From positions 24,966-88,965 of the forward strand of contig DASXVS010000013.1 of the NCBI GenBank assembly GCA_036504095.1: a DNA stretch of 64,000 nucleotides, in the 5' to 3' direction. The translations under genes and the position numbers were made by a program. Origin of the DNA: Armatimonadota bacterium (GTDB taxonomy: Bacteria; Armatimonadota; DTGP01; JAKQQT01). This document shows positions 8,075 to 16,698 of this stretch, piece by piece; positions within the stretch are counted from its first letter, which is position 1; every line of letters starts with the position of its first letter. The notes beneath the pieces are model-generated. The model was given only the letters and a program-made list of their open reading frames with translations, searched no databases and was not told the DNA's origin.

Positions 8075-10696
8075 CTACGGGTTTGCTTCCAGCCCGGTCG
8101 CCTTGCGCGCGATGCGGATCGCATCGACGAGGTCGATATGGTCAAGGGGTGCCTCCGGGTTACCGTTGGTCGTATCCCACGCGGAGGCTGTGTCCAGTCC
8201 TCCGACCAGGTGCAAAGCGTGAACCGTGTCCGTCCACGCATACGGAGCGCCCGCGACATCGAACGGCTCGCTGTCTACGGGTGGTAGGCCCGGGAAGACC
8301 GCTCGAAGCACGTAGCCACGCCCGCGCTGGCTCAGGCCAAGCCCCGTGAATGTGGCAACTCCGTTCACGCAGTTCACCGTGGTGGTGCCCGACAGGTATG
8401 AGCCGCTCGCGCCGGTTCCCGGCTTCACGAAGATCGTTACGGGGCCGGGGACGTTCATTGCAGCGCCATCTGTGCCACGGACTTGGATAACGGGCTGCGT
8501 GGCCAGTGCGGAGCCGGTGCCGACAGCTGGCTGTACCGTGAATAATAGAGCTGCTACCACTGGGTCAGCCGTCACCGCTAGGTTGTGATATGTACCGGCG
8601 CTCACATGTCCCACGCCCGTGAGACCCGTTACTCGCACGGGGACTGTGTGCGAGGAGGTTGTTCCGTCGCCCAGCGCTCCCGAAGCGTTGCTCCCCCACG
8701 CCCACAACGTGCCGCCCTTTGTGACGGCCAAGCTGTGGGAACCGGCCGCGCTGATTGCCTGTGCGTCGATGAGGCCTGTTACCTGCCCGGGAGTGAGGCG
8801 CTGTGTTGTTGATCCGTTCCCCAACTGGCCGTCATAGTTGTACCCCCACGCCCAGACAGTGCCGTCCAGTTTCAGAGCCAGGCTATGATGCCCTCCGGCG
8901 CTGACGTCACTAACATCGGTGAGGCCGGCAACGGTTACTGGGGATGATCGCGCGGAAGTCGTTCCGTCGCCTAATTGCCCACTAATATTACCACCCCAAG
9001 CCCAGACCGTACCGCCCTGGACGACGGCCAGCGTGTGGTCAAAGCCGGCGCTAATCGCAATGACATTGGTAAGCCCCTGCACAATGGTAGGTTGAGTTCG
9101 ATTCGTCTTCGTGCCGTCGCCCACCTGGCCGTTTGCATTGTAACCCCAGGCCAGCACAGTTCCGTCCGACTTGACGGCTACAGAGTGGTTCGCGCCAGCA
9201 CTCACTGTGACGATATCGGTGAGCCCGGGCACGACCATCGGCCTGCCACGATTCGTATTCGTGCCGTCGCCCAACTGGCCGTAATTGTTATTTCCCCAAG
9301 CCCAAACTCTGCCGTCACTATCCAGCGCGAGGCAATGCTGGCTTCCGGCGCTCACCGTCTGGACGCCTGTGAGCCCGAGTACGGAGACCGGCGCAAGATG
9401 GTCGGCGTAAGTGCCGTCGCCTAACTGGCCGTAGTTATTCCGCCCCCAAGCCCAAACGCCACCTTTGCTATCGACAGCAAAGCTGTTGTAGTCTCCCGCA
9501 CTCACCCGCGCAGGCTCCGGCACGCCATTTGCCGGAACCGGTACTTGGCGGACGCAGTTGGTGGCGTCGCCCAGGCCCCCACTGCTGTTATCCCCCCACG
9601 CCCAAGAGGCGCCATCGTGCGTAACCGCGACGCTGTAGGTCGCACCGGCGCTCACGGCAACCACGCCGGTCAGGCCGGTCACGCGCACCGGAGCGTTACG
9701 GAAGGCGGTTGTCCCATCACCCAACTCGCCGTCTCCGTTCCATCCCCACGCCCAGATGGATCCATCTCTCTTCAGCGCCAGCGTGTGATTGTCGCCAGAG
9801 CGCACAGCAACGATGTCGGCGAGGCCGGACACTTGAGTTGGAGTGAGGCGACCACCTCCCCATGTCCATACTCTACCGTCGCGGCCCAGCGCAACACTCC
9901 CACTCAGGCCAGCGCTAACAGCAGCGATACTAACGAGGGCATTTAGTTTCACCGGCGTGAGACGAGTAATAGTCGTTCTGTCTCCGAGTTGCCCGGCGCC
10001 GTTGTACCCCCATGCCCAGACTGCGCCATCCTCTCCAAGTGCCAAACTATGGTACAAGCCGGCGGCCACGGCGACGATGTTAGTTAGCCCGGTCGCTTGA
10101 ACCGGGGCTTTGCGGTCCGTGGTCGTGCCATCCCCTAGACCGCCGTTCAAGTTCTGCCCCCAGCTCCAGACAGTGCCGTCATCCTTGACCGCGATGCTAT
10201 GGTACCACCCCGCACACATCGCTACCGCGCCTGTCACGCCGGGGACGCGAACGGGAGTGGCGCGATCCATCGTTGTGCCGTCGCCCAACGCCCCGTAATA
10301 GTTATTGCCCCACGCCCAGACGCTCCCATCCTCCGTAAGTGCCAGGCTGTGGGCCCTGCCCGCGCTCACGAAGACAATGCCGGCAAGGCTGGGCAATTTC
10401 ATCGGTATAGCCGTCTGGGCGGTTGACGTGCCGACACCCAACTCACCGTTATAGTTGGATCCCCATGCCCAAACGGTGCCATCCTGTTTCACTGCAAGGG
10501 TGTGGTGAGATCCGGCGGAGATCTGCCTGGCGTTTGTGAGAACAGACTGCGCGGGAGACCAGGCAGGCGAGATCGGTCCACCCGCCTGGCCATATTGGTT
10601 GCTGCCCCACGCAGCCACCTGCTGGGATCCAAGGCAGGCGGAAGGGAGCGTAAGGCACCAACCGAGGAAAGCGAGCACGTAGCAGCGAACCATCAT
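8075..10696 (-). CDS. Secreted RCC1-repeat double beta-propeller with dockerin-like C-terminus
   Basis: The 873-residue protein has a signal peptide (MMVRCYVLAFLGWCLTLPSACLG) and then 14 RCC1-type repeats of about 50 residues, each carrying a variant of VWAWGxNxxGQLGDGT and SAGxxHSLAL. Fourteen blades would make two seven-bladed propellers. The sixth blade is short (TWGGGRLTP). After residue 700 comes an Ig-like region (VQPAVGTGSALATQPVIQVR...) and then the dockerin-like module ending in HIDLVDAIRIARKATGLEANP. An AAAGGT site lies six bases before the ATG at 10696. In bacteria RCC1 proteins are mostly extracellular or adhesive; the function here is unknown. Confidence 0.9.
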   Translation of the reverse strand: MMVRCYVLAFLGWCLTLPSACLGSQQVAAWGSNQYGQAGGPISPAWSPAQSVLTNARQISAGSHHTLAVKQDGTVWAWGSNYNGELGVGTSTAQTAIPMKLPSLAGIVFVSAGRAHSLALTEDGSVWAWGNNYYGALGDGTTMDRATPVRVPGVTGAVAMCAGWYHSIAVKDDGTVWSWGQNLNGGLGDGTTTDRKAPVQATGLTNIVAVAAGLYHSLALGEDGAVWAWGYNGAGQLGDRTTITRLTPVKLNALVSIAAVSAGLSGSVALGRDGRVWTWGGGRLTPTQVSGLADIVAVRSGDNHTLALKRDGSIWAWGWNGDGELGDGTTAFRNAPVRVTGLTGVVAVSAGATYSVAVTHDGASWAWGDNSSGGLGDATNCVRQVPVPANGVPEPARVSAGDYNSFAVDSKGGVWAWGRNNYGQLGDGTYADHLAPVSVLGLTGVQTVSAGSQHCLALDSDGRVWAWGNNNYGQLGDGTNTNRGRPMVVPGLTDIVTVSAGANHSVAVKSDGTVLAWGYNANGQVGDGTKTNRTQPTIVQGLTNVIAISAGFDHTLAVVQGGTVWAWGGNISGQLGDGTTSARSSPVTVAGLTDVSDVSAGGHHSLALKLDGTVWAWGYNYDGQLGNGSTTQRLTPGQVTGLIDAQAISAAGSHSLAVTKGGTLWAWGSNASGALGDGTTSSHTVPVRVTGLTGVGHVSAGTYHNLAVTADPVVAALLFTVQPAVGTGSALATQPVIQVRGTDGAAMNVPGPVTIFVKPGTGASGSYLSGTTTVNCVNGVATFTGLGLSQRGRGYVLRAVFPGLPPVDSEPFDVAGAPYAWTDTVHALHLVGGLDTASAWDTTNGNPEAPLDHIDLVDAIRIARKATGLEANP

Positions 10697-10830
10697 GGTG
10701 ACCTTTCTGGAATCAAGTACTTAGCGCTGATGTCGAATTCGCGCGGCCAGTCTTCATTCGTTACATCAGCGTTGTTTCGCGGCAGGCAACCATCACAATT
10801 GTACTCTAACTATCCCCGTCTTGTCGAAAT

Positions 10831-10877
10831 GAGGAAATGGGGAAACAAACCACTCCGGTTCGTTTCCCCATTTCCTC
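10831..10877 (-). terminator. Terminator-like hairpin after pnp, copy C
   Basis: The 21-base arm at 10831-10851 pairs with 10857-10877 around ACTCC, with one mismatch. It lies 23 bases beyond the pnp stop and is the least degraded of the three copies, so it is probably the source. Confidence 0.65.
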
Positions 10878-10900
10878 ATTGCCTCAATGCCCTGCGCGGT

Positions 10901-13201
10901 TTACTCACCCTTTTTGGGGCGGAAGCGGAAGCCTACGGGGCCTTCCGGAGCGTCCGGACTCGGAGTGCGCGGTCCACGATCGCCGCCGGGGCGGCCACCG
11001 CGATCACCACCACGTCCGCCGCGATCACCGCCGCGTCCGCCGCGGTCGCCGCCGCTGCGCTCGCGTCGCGCTTCGGGCTCGCCGCCGCCACCGGCCGCTT
11101 TCGCCTTCTCGCCGGCCTCCTCGAAGCCGGCCATTCCCTTGCGGGTCAGGTTCACGCGTCCCTGGCTGTCGACTTCCTTCACCTTCACCTCAATCACGTC
11201 GCCCATTTTTACAACGTCTTCAACGTTGTTCACGCGGACCGGCGCGAGTTCGGAGATGTGGACAAGGCCGTCCTTGCCGGGCAGGATCTCCACGAAGGCG
11301 CCGATGGGCATAATCCGCACCACCGTCCCCATGTAGGTTTCGCCGGCTTCGATCGTCTTGGTCAGGCCTTCCACGGCTTTGCGAGCGGCTTCGCCACCCT
11401 CGCCGTCAACGCAACTGATGTAGACGGTACCGTCCTGCTCGATGTCGATCTTCGCGCCGGTATCGGCCTGGATCTTCTTGATGACCTTGCCGCCCGGTCC
11501 GATGACGGAACCGATCTGCTCCGGGTTGATCTGCATCTTAAAGATGCGGGGGGCGTGCATGCTGAGCTCGGTCTTGGGGACCGAGATCGCCGCGTCCATC
11601 ACATCCAGTATCTGTAGACGGGCGACCTTCGCCTGATTGATCGCATCGCGGAAAACCTGCTCCGGGATGCCGCCAAGCTTGGTGTCCATCTGGATGGCTG
11701 TGATGCCGTTGCGGGTGCCGGCGACTTTGAAGTCCATGTCGCCGCCGAAGTCTTCCATGCCCTGGATGTCCGTGAGCACGGCGAACTTCTCGCCGTCACT
11801 CATCAGGCCCATCGCGATTCCGGCCACGTGGGCCTTAATCGGCACGCCTGCGTCCATCAACGCCAGCGACGTTCCGCATGTGGAAGCCATCGAGGAGGAG
11901 CCGTTGGACTCCAGCACGTCGGACACCACGCGAAGAACGTAGGGGAAATCCTCAAACTTCGGGAGAACGGCTTTCAGCCCGCGCTCGGCGAGCGCTCCGT
12001 GCCCCACTTCGCGACGGCCTGTGCCGCGCAGCGGACGGGCTTCGCCAACGCTGTACGGGGGGAAGTTGTAATGGTGGGTCCAACGCTTCGTCTGGTCGCC
12101 CATCAACTGGTCCAGCATCTGCTCGTCGCCGAGGCTTCCCAGTGTGGCCACGGAGAGGACCTGCGTCTGGCCGCGGCTGAACAGCGCGCTGCCGTGCGCC
12201 CGGGGCAGGATGCCGATTTCAGCGCTCAAAGCGCGGATTTCGGTGGTCGTCCGTCCGTCCGGTCGCTTGCCCTCTTCAAGGATCAGCGCGCGAACCTGGG
12301 ATTTGACCAGTTTCTCGACCGCCTCGCCCAGTTCCTTGGCGCGGCCTTCGAACTCCGGTTTCACCATGAGTTCCGCGACGATCTCCTTCTTCATTTCGGA
12401 GATCGCGTTTTCGCGCGTGGCCTTGTCCGGATCCTGGATGCTTTTGCGAACCTGAGCTGCGTATGTCTTGACGGCGGTGACCACATCTTCGGCCGGATCC
12501 ATCGAAACGGGGACGATCTTGGTCTTGCCGATCTTCTTGCGAAGCTCTTCCTGCATGGCGCAGAGTGGTTTTACCTGCTCGTGGCCCCACAGAATGGCAG
12601 CCGCCATGTCGTCTTCGGTCACTTCCTCGGCGCCGGCTTCAATCATCAGCACGCTCTCCGCGGTGCCGCAGACAATGAGGTCCAGGTCACTCTCGGCGAG
12701 TTGTTCCAGCGTGGGGTTGGCGATGAACTCACCGTTCAGCCGGCCGACACGGACGGCGCCGATGGGACCCTGAAACGGGATATCGGAGATGGTGAGCGCA
12801 GCGGAAGCGCCGGTGATGGCGATAACGTCCGCCCAGTTCTCGCCGTCCACGCTCATCACCGTTCCGATGACCTGTACGTCATTGCGGAAGCCTTTGGGGA
12901 AGAGCGGCCGGATGGGGCGGTCCATCAAGCGGCAGGTGAGGATGGCTCGCTCACCGGGACGGCCTTCGCGGCGGTGGAATGAACCCGGTATCTTGCCGGC
13001 AGCGTAGAAACGCTCTTCGAGGTCACAGGTGAGGGGGAAGAAATCCACTCCTTCGCGGGGCGAGTCGCTCATTGCGGCGGTGCAAAGGATCATCGTGTCG
13101 CCGAATCGGGCCATGACGGCGCCGTTGGCTTGCTTGGCAACCTTGCCTGTTTCGAGGCTCAAGGTGGTGCCGTTGAGTTGACACTCAACTTTCTCTATCA
13201 T
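10901..13201 (-). CDS. pnp: Polyribonucleotide nucleotidyltransferase (PNPase)
   Basis: PNPase degrades RNA 3' to 5' by phosphorolysis and is a degradosome component. The 766-residue product has two RNase PH domains (GDTMILCTAAMSD and DRPIRPLFPKGF in the first; FSRGQTQVLSVATLG in the second), the helical domain between them, a KH domain (GSVIGPGGKVIKKI) and an S1 domain (GTVVRIMPIGAFVEILPG). A Gly/Arg/Asp tail of repeated GGDRGGR units precedes the C-terminus. The ATG at 13201 follows a GAAGGAGA site; the frame is open further upstream without support. rpsO lies directly upstream on the same strand, the usual order. The final 42 coding bases recur downstream of two other genes. Confidence 0.98.
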   Translation of the reverse strand: MIEKVECQLNGTTLSLETGKVAKQANGAVMARFGDTMILCTAAMSDSPREGVDFFPLTCDLEERFYAAGKIPGSFHRREGRPGERAILTCRLMDRPIRPLFPKGFRNDVQVIGTVMSVDGENWADVIAITGASAALTISDIPFQGPIGAVRVGRLNGEFIANPTLEQLAESDLDLIVCGTAESVLMIEAGAEEVTEDDMAAAILWGHEQVKPLCAMQEELRKKIGKTKIVPVSMDPAEDVVTAVKTYAAQVRKSIQDPDKATRENAISEMKKEIVAELMVKPEFEGRAKELGEAVEKLVKSQVRALILEEGKRPDGRTTTEIRALSAEIGILPRAHGSALFSRGQTQVLSVATLGSLGDEQMLDQLMGDQTKRWTHHYNFPPYSVGEARPLRGTGRREVGHGALAERGLKAVLPKFEDFPYVLRVVSDVLESNGSSSMASTCGTSLALMDAGVPIKAHVAGIAMGLMSDGEKFAVLTDIQGMEDFGGDMDFKVAGTRNGITAIQMDTKLGGIPEQVFRDAINQAKVARLQILDVMDAAISVPKTELSMHAPRIFKMQINPEQIGSVIGPGGKVIKKIQADTGAKIDIEQDGTVYISCVDGEGGEAARKAVEGLTKTIEAGETYMGTVVRIMPIGAFVEILPGKDGLVHISELAPVRVNNVEDVVKMGDVIEVKVKEVDSQGRVNLTRKGMAGFEEAGEKAKAAGGGGEPEARRERSGGDRGGRGGDRGGRGGDRGGRPGGDRGPRTPSPDAPEGPVGFRFRPKKGE

Positions 13202-13502
13202 ATTTGTCTCCTTCAAGACTTCAGGCAGTTCACAACGCCACGGTGGCTCCGGCGCCTTGCCGGATGCCCGCACGGGCGATATGTCCGGCTCCTTGCCGGT
13301 TATTGCTGCCTATTTGGAAGGCTGAAGGCTGAAATCCAGGTGCGCTCGATCGGGTGGCCGCCCCAATACACACCCGGATTTCAACTTTCAACCTTCCCAA
13401 CGCGATTGAAGGCTGTCTGCAAAACGCCAAAAACCGGAAAGACCGCATCAGAACAGTCCATTCCGGCTTTGACATTGTTTCATAGCGCCTTCAAGAAAAG
13501 AG
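13202..13502. other. 301-base rpsO-pnp spacer with an imperfect inverted repeat
   Basis: No gene is seen. The main structure is an inverted repeat: 13317-13338 pairs with 13376-13397 at 19 of 22 positions. The arms are built from 7-base units such as TGAAGGC and AACTTTC. It may attenuate transcription between rpsO and pnp, where many bacteria have a processed hairpin; that function is inference. Confidence 0.6.
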
Positions 13503-13772
13503 TTAGCGGCGCAGGCCCAAACGCTGTACAACAGAGCGGTAACGCTCGATGTCTACCTTTGTAAGGTAGTTCAGCAGTCGGCGGCGCTGCCCGACCAACA
13601 TCAGCAGGCCGCGCCGGCTGTGGTGGTCCTTCTTGTGAATCTTCAGGTGCTCCGTTAGTTGGAGGATGCGCGCGGAAAGCAGCGCAATCTGCACCTCAGG
13701 TGAGCCGGTATCGCCCGGCTTCGTGGCGTACTCCGTCATAATGACGGACTTCTGCTCCAGTGGGAGCGGCAT
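13503..13772 (-). CDS. rpsO: 30S ribosomal protein S15
   Basis: The 89-residue product is full-length S15, which binds the central domain of 16S rRNA. Family signatures include [35 protein letters not shown] and [22 protein letters not shown] site lies seven bases before the ATG. pnp follows on the same strand, the classical rpsO-pnp pair. Confidence 0.98.
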   Translation of the reverse strand: MPLPLEQKSVIMTEYATKPGDTGSPEVQIALLSARILQLTEHLKIHKKDHHSRRGLLMLVGQRRRLLNYLTKVDIERYRSVVQRLGLRR

Positions 13773-14091
13773 GGTTTGTCCTCCGGTTTGGGAGGGTCTG
13801 GGGGCTAGGGGTTAGAGGTTATGGTCGGTGATTAACCACCGGTCCTGCCTCCTGTCTCCTGTCTCCTGTCTCCTCGCCGTGGCAGTCCGCGTTCGGTGGC
13901 GATATTATCAAGCCACCCATGTCGATAAGCCGGTGCGTCCGCCGCGAACCGCAGGCGCCCGGAACCTCCCATAGCATAGCACAACTTGGGGGATGGGGAA
14001 TAGGGGTTGAGGGATGGGCTGGGGTCCGGGTGGAGGCTGGGAACTGGATTCCAACCTCCGACTTCCCACCTCTTCCAGCGTTCCCCAACCT
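13773..14091. other. 319-base spacer filled with 7-base-period repeats
   Basis: No gene is supported. From 13789 to 13830 there are GGGCTAG and GGGTTAG-type heptamers; from 13844 to 13878 five units of CCTGTCT or close variants run without interruption; from 13988 to 14092 another G-rich then C-rich heptamer stretch continues up to the stop of the next gene. The open frame at 13819-14088 is an artefact of this low-complexity DNA. Confidence 0.75.
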
Positions 14092-14607
14092 CTATTTCAC
14101 GATTGAACCGCGAGCCGTCATCGCGTCGTTCGCGGCCTTCCAGACCGTTTCAAACGCGGCCGGTACCTCGGCCCCATCCGCCACACTCACGGCCTTTGTC
14201 TTTCCGAGCATCGTGACGCGGACGGTGCGCGTCATTCCATCCGCAATCGGACGGCCCGCGTAACGACTGGAGAGTCGCATGAATCCCGAATCCCGCACGG
14301 CCTTCTCCACGCCGCGCATCACCGGCCCGGGAACCTGTACATCCCGGTTCACGCGGGCTTTGCCGACTTCGCCGGCCTTCACCACCCGTCCCATGAGGCG
14401 GAGCACCGTCTGACGGTCCATGCCGGCCACGCCGCCGCTCTCGCGAAGGACCACCAGCGAATTCGCGACGCCGCGGCTCCCTGCCACGTACGGCGCGCCA
14501 TATCCCGAGCGCGTCTGTACCGTCTTGCGGCTTGTGACCGCGTCTTTGGCCTGAGCCGCGCCAGCCATGGCGAGCAGAGCGATCGCAGCGACGAATCTGA
14601 TTGACAT
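14092..14607 (-). CDS. Small secreted protein of unknown function
   Basis: The 171-residue product begins with a clear signal peptide (MSIRFVAAIALLAMAGAAQA). The mature part is basic and contains GVEKAVRDSGFMRLSSRY and VRVTMLGKTKAVSVADGAEVP, ending with a helix (AFETVWKAANDAMTAR). This strand-strand-helix ending loosely recalls the emfourin type of protease inhibitor, but the resemblance is weak and from memory. GGAGGA lies four bases before the ATG. It stands alone, transcribed away from the next gene. Confidence 0.7.
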   Translation of the reverse strand: MSIRFVAAIALLAMAGAAQAKDAVTSRKTVQTRSGYGAPYVAGSRGVANSLVVLRESGGVAGMDRQTVLRLMGRVVKAGEVGKARVNRDVQVPGPVMRGVEKAVRDSGFMRLSSRYAGRPIADGMTRTVRVTMLGKTKAVSVADGAEVPAAFETVWKAANDAMTARGSIVK

Positions 14608-14743
14608 CGATTCCTCCCGTGCGCGGCACCTCGCCGTGCACTGACATCAGTTCGCGCGACACTTCGCCGCGCACTGCATGCATACCGCAAAGCAGGCGAA
14701 CCTACACCTCCGCTTGGCTCACACCCCGCATCCCCCACGTTGA

Positions 14744-14799
14744 ATCGGGATTCATCATTCTGCATTCCGACTTCTGCATTCACAATTCCTCGCTCATCG
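14744..14799. repeat. Heptanucleotide-period array (TTCnnCA units)
   Basis: Eight consecutive 7-base units, among them TTCATCA, TTCTGCA, TTCCGAC and TTCTGCA again, run in phase through the divergent spacer. It ends about 40 bases before the next start codon. Confidence 0.75.
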
Positions 14800-14840
14800 C
14801 TTTCCCGGTCGTGGTATCATAAACACAGAGAGTTACGAGC

Positions 14841-15212
14841 ATGTCCAAGGCCAAACACGAGCCGGAACCGATCGCCCTGGATGACAAGGATCCATGGCGC
14901 GTTGAAGAATACGGCGGAAAGCCGATTATCCCGCGCGTGGTGGGCGAAGACGAAGATTTCGCGCGCATCAGCCTGCAGAACTTCATCGTTGAACCCGCCG
15001 TCTGGCTGTTTGCCGGATTTGTGCTGCACGGGAACGCTTGGAAGACGCCGTGGGACCTCATGGGATACTGGATGGTGTTGTTCGTGATGCTGCCGTTGCG
15101 GTTGATGGACACGGACAAGAAGCGCGACCGGGCCTTTCGCATCCAGTACGTCGCGCTTCAAGCGCTGTCTTTAGGGGCCGGCTATCTGGGCTGGCGGCTC
15201 GCGGGGGGCTAA
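14841..15212 (+). CDS. Small integral membrane protein of unknown function
   Basis: The 123-residue product has a charged N-terminal third (KHEPEPIALDDKDPWRVEEYGGKPI) and then three hydrophobic segments, around residues 50-65 (VEPAVWLFAGFVLHG), 74-90 (MGYWMVLFVMLPLRLM) and 103-119 (QYVALQALSLGAGYLGWRL). I do not recognise a family. The ATG has only a weak purine-rich upstream site (AGAGAG, 14827-14832). folB follows after 47 bases but has its own -10 element, so an operon is uncertain. Confidence 0.65.
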   Translation: MSKAKHEPEPIALDDKDPWRVEEYGGKPIIPRVVGEDEDFARISLQNFIVEPAVWLFAGFVLHGNAWKTPWDLMGYWMVLFVMLPLRLMDTDKKRDRAFRIQYVALQALSLGAGYLGWRLAGG

Positions 15213-15235
15213 GCGCCCAAACTTGGGCCACGATA

Positions 15236-15244
15236 TGCTATACT
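15236..15244 (+). promoter_or_regulatory. Extended -10 promoter element for folB
   Basis: TGCTATACT at 15236-15244 is an extended -10 box (TGn plus TATACT). Transcription would begin near 15251, only about nine bases before the folB ATG at 15260, which fits the absence of a ribosome binding site there. No -35 is evident. Confidence 0.5.
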
Positions 15245-15259
15245 GTAAGTGCGACTAAA

Positions 15260-15643
15260 ATGGTCGGAGACACACGCGCAGACAAGATTATACTCGCCGG
15301 TATCCAGTTTCGCGGTCATCATGGTGATTCCGAAGCGGAGAGGACGGTGGGCGGCCGCTTTGAAGTGGACGTCATCGTAGCGTTCGACACCCGGAAAGCC
15401 GGGACCTCCGATTCGCTGGCGGACACTGTCGACTACTATGCGATGCACAAGCGCATCCTGGAAATCGGGCAGAAGGAACGCCACCAGTTGCTGGAGCGTT
15501 TGGCAGGCAGGATAGCGACGGTTCTGCTGGCCGAATTCGGCGTAGCGGAAGTCACGGTGAAGGTCCGGAAGTTGATGCCGCCGTTGGAGGGAATTGTCGC
15601 ATATTCCGGTGTGGAGATCACCCGGACACGGTCTGGTGTTTAA
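15260..15643 (+). CDS. folB: Dihydroneopterin aldolase
   Basis: FolB converts 7,8-dihydroneopterin to 6-hydroxymethyl-dihydropterin in folate synthesis. The 127-residue product has normal length and the family pattern: IILAGIQFRGHHGDSEAER at the N-terminus, FEVDVIVAFDTRKAG, then SDSLADTVDYYAMHKRI, the active-site region HQLLERLAGRIATVLL and VTVKVRKLMPPLEG near the end. The ATG at 15260 lacks a Shine-Dalgarno site and is probably read from a near-leaderless transcript. No other folate genes are nearby. Confidence 0.92.
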   Translation: MVGDTRADKIILAGIQFRGHHGDSEAERTVGGRFEVDVIVAFDTRKAGTSDSLADTVDYYAMHKRILEIGQKERHQLLERLAGRIATVLLAEFGVAEVTVKVRKLMPPLEGIVAYSGVEITRTRSGV

Positions 15644-15738
15644 ATCGAGAACCCGCCGCTTGAGGCGGGTGTTATATCCCATAGAGAGTTACGCACTATC
15701 GGCGAGGCGTTGTCACTTGCCGTGGAAGGAGAATACCC

Positions 15739-16137
15739 GTGGTTGATGTTATGGAGCAGGTTGGCTTGACGGTTACGGATCGCGCGGCGCAGGAAGTGAA
15801 GGCCGTGCTGGCCGATCAGGGCGAGCCGAACGCGATGTTGCGGATTTACGTTGCGGGCGGCGGGTGTTCCGGCTTGCAGTACGGCATGGCGCTGGAGACC
15901 GAGCCTATGGAAGGCGATCAGGTCTTCGAGCAAAACGGCGTTCGGATCATCATCGACCAGCAGTCGTTCCCGTATCTGAACGGGGCGAACGTGGACTACC
16001 TGGAAGGGCTGATGGGCGCGGGTTTCAAGATCGACAATCCTAACGCGAAATCCAGTTGCGGTTGCGGGTCTTCCTTCAGCACGGAGGATTCCGGTGGCGC
16101 CGCCAGTGGGTGCGGCAGTTGCAGCAGCGCGCACTAA
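15739..16137 (+). CDS. Iron-sulfur cluster assembly accessory protein (IscA/ErpA/HesB type)
   Basis: A-type carriers pass Fe-S clusters to apoproteins. The 132-residue product has the family block LRIYVAGGGCSGLQYGMAL with the first ligand Cys, and SSCGCGSSF with the other two. Beyond the usual end it carries about 25 extra residues rich in Ser, Gly and Cys (SGGAASGCGSCSSAH), adding two further cysteines. GTG at 15739 is the start: AAGGAG lies seven bases upstream, whereas the ATG at 15751 has no such site. No other Fe-S assembly genes are adjacent. Confidence 0.92.
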   Translation: MVDVMEQVGLTVTDRAAQEVKAVLADQGEPNAMLRIYVAGGGCSGLQYGMALETEPMEGDQVFEQNGVRIIIDQQSFPYLNGANVDYLEGLMGAGFKIDNPNAKSSCGCGSSFSTEDSGGAASGCGSCSSAH

Positions 16138-16242
16138 GTGTGGAGAGTGATGGATGATGGGCGCGCGATGCCGATGTACCCGTCGGCGTGGCGTAATCAG
16201 AATTCATCGCTCCCACTTCATCACTAAAAAGGGGGTACTGCC

Positions 16243-16629
16243 ATGACGATCCAGATCGATCCCCATTACCGCCTTGAGATTCTGCCGAACGTTGGCGGGA
16301 TCGCACGGGATGAGACGCTGGACGTGTACGCCGAGTTGCGGAACAACACGGACGATACCATCAGTTCCGCGAATATGGTGGTGGTTGCCTATCGCGCAGA
16401 CGGTACGCTGTGCGGTGTTGAAGAGTGCTTGTCCTACCTCACTCTGCGATCGGGCGAGTGCAAGGCCGTGAAGGTACGGCTGGAACTCGACCCGCAGATT
16501 GTGGCTTCCCTTCGCCTGTACGGGGAAACGGAGTTCGATGAGGAAGACCCCAGGGTTACAGATTCGACTCTTGCCGAACCCCCAACGTTCATGAGTGACT
16601 ATTTCCGGCGCAAACCCGGATCGCCATAG
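16243..16629 (+). CDS. Conserved-looking hypothetical protein
   Basis: The 128-residue product has no signal peptide. Its middle (LDVYAELRNNTDDTISSANMVVVAYRADGTLC followed by LRSGECKAVKVRLEL) reads like an Ig-like beta sandwich of the FxLYD kind, where a polar strand, a hydrophobic strand and a 'new coordinate' strand alternate. This is shape only; no family is certain. AAGGGGGT lies about five bases before the ATG. A strong hairpin terminator follows. Confidence 0.7.
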   Translation: MTIQIDPHYRLEILPNVGGIARDETLDVYAELRNNTDDTISSANMVVVAYRADGTLCGVEECLSYLTLRSGECKAVKVRLELDPQIVASLRLYGETEFDEEDPRVTDSTLAEPPTFMSDYFRRKPGSP

Positions 16630-16647
16630 CGCCGATAAGCTGGAATT

Positions 16648-16691
16648 GACGACGCCCCGGTTTCCGGTCAATCGGAAACCGGGGCGTCGTC
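16648..16691. terminator. Strong bidirectional hairpin terminator
   Basis: The arms 16648-16666 and 16673-16691 are perfect 19-base reverse complements with a 6-base loop (GTCAAT). It lies between two convergent genes, 18 bases past one stop and 7 bases from the other. Confidence 0.85.
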
Positions 16692-16698
16692 GTCTTGC

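Noticed and set aside
13819..14088. Minus-strand open frame of 89 codons
   Set aside because: It is made of heptamer-repeat DNA and has no ribosome binding site or domain.
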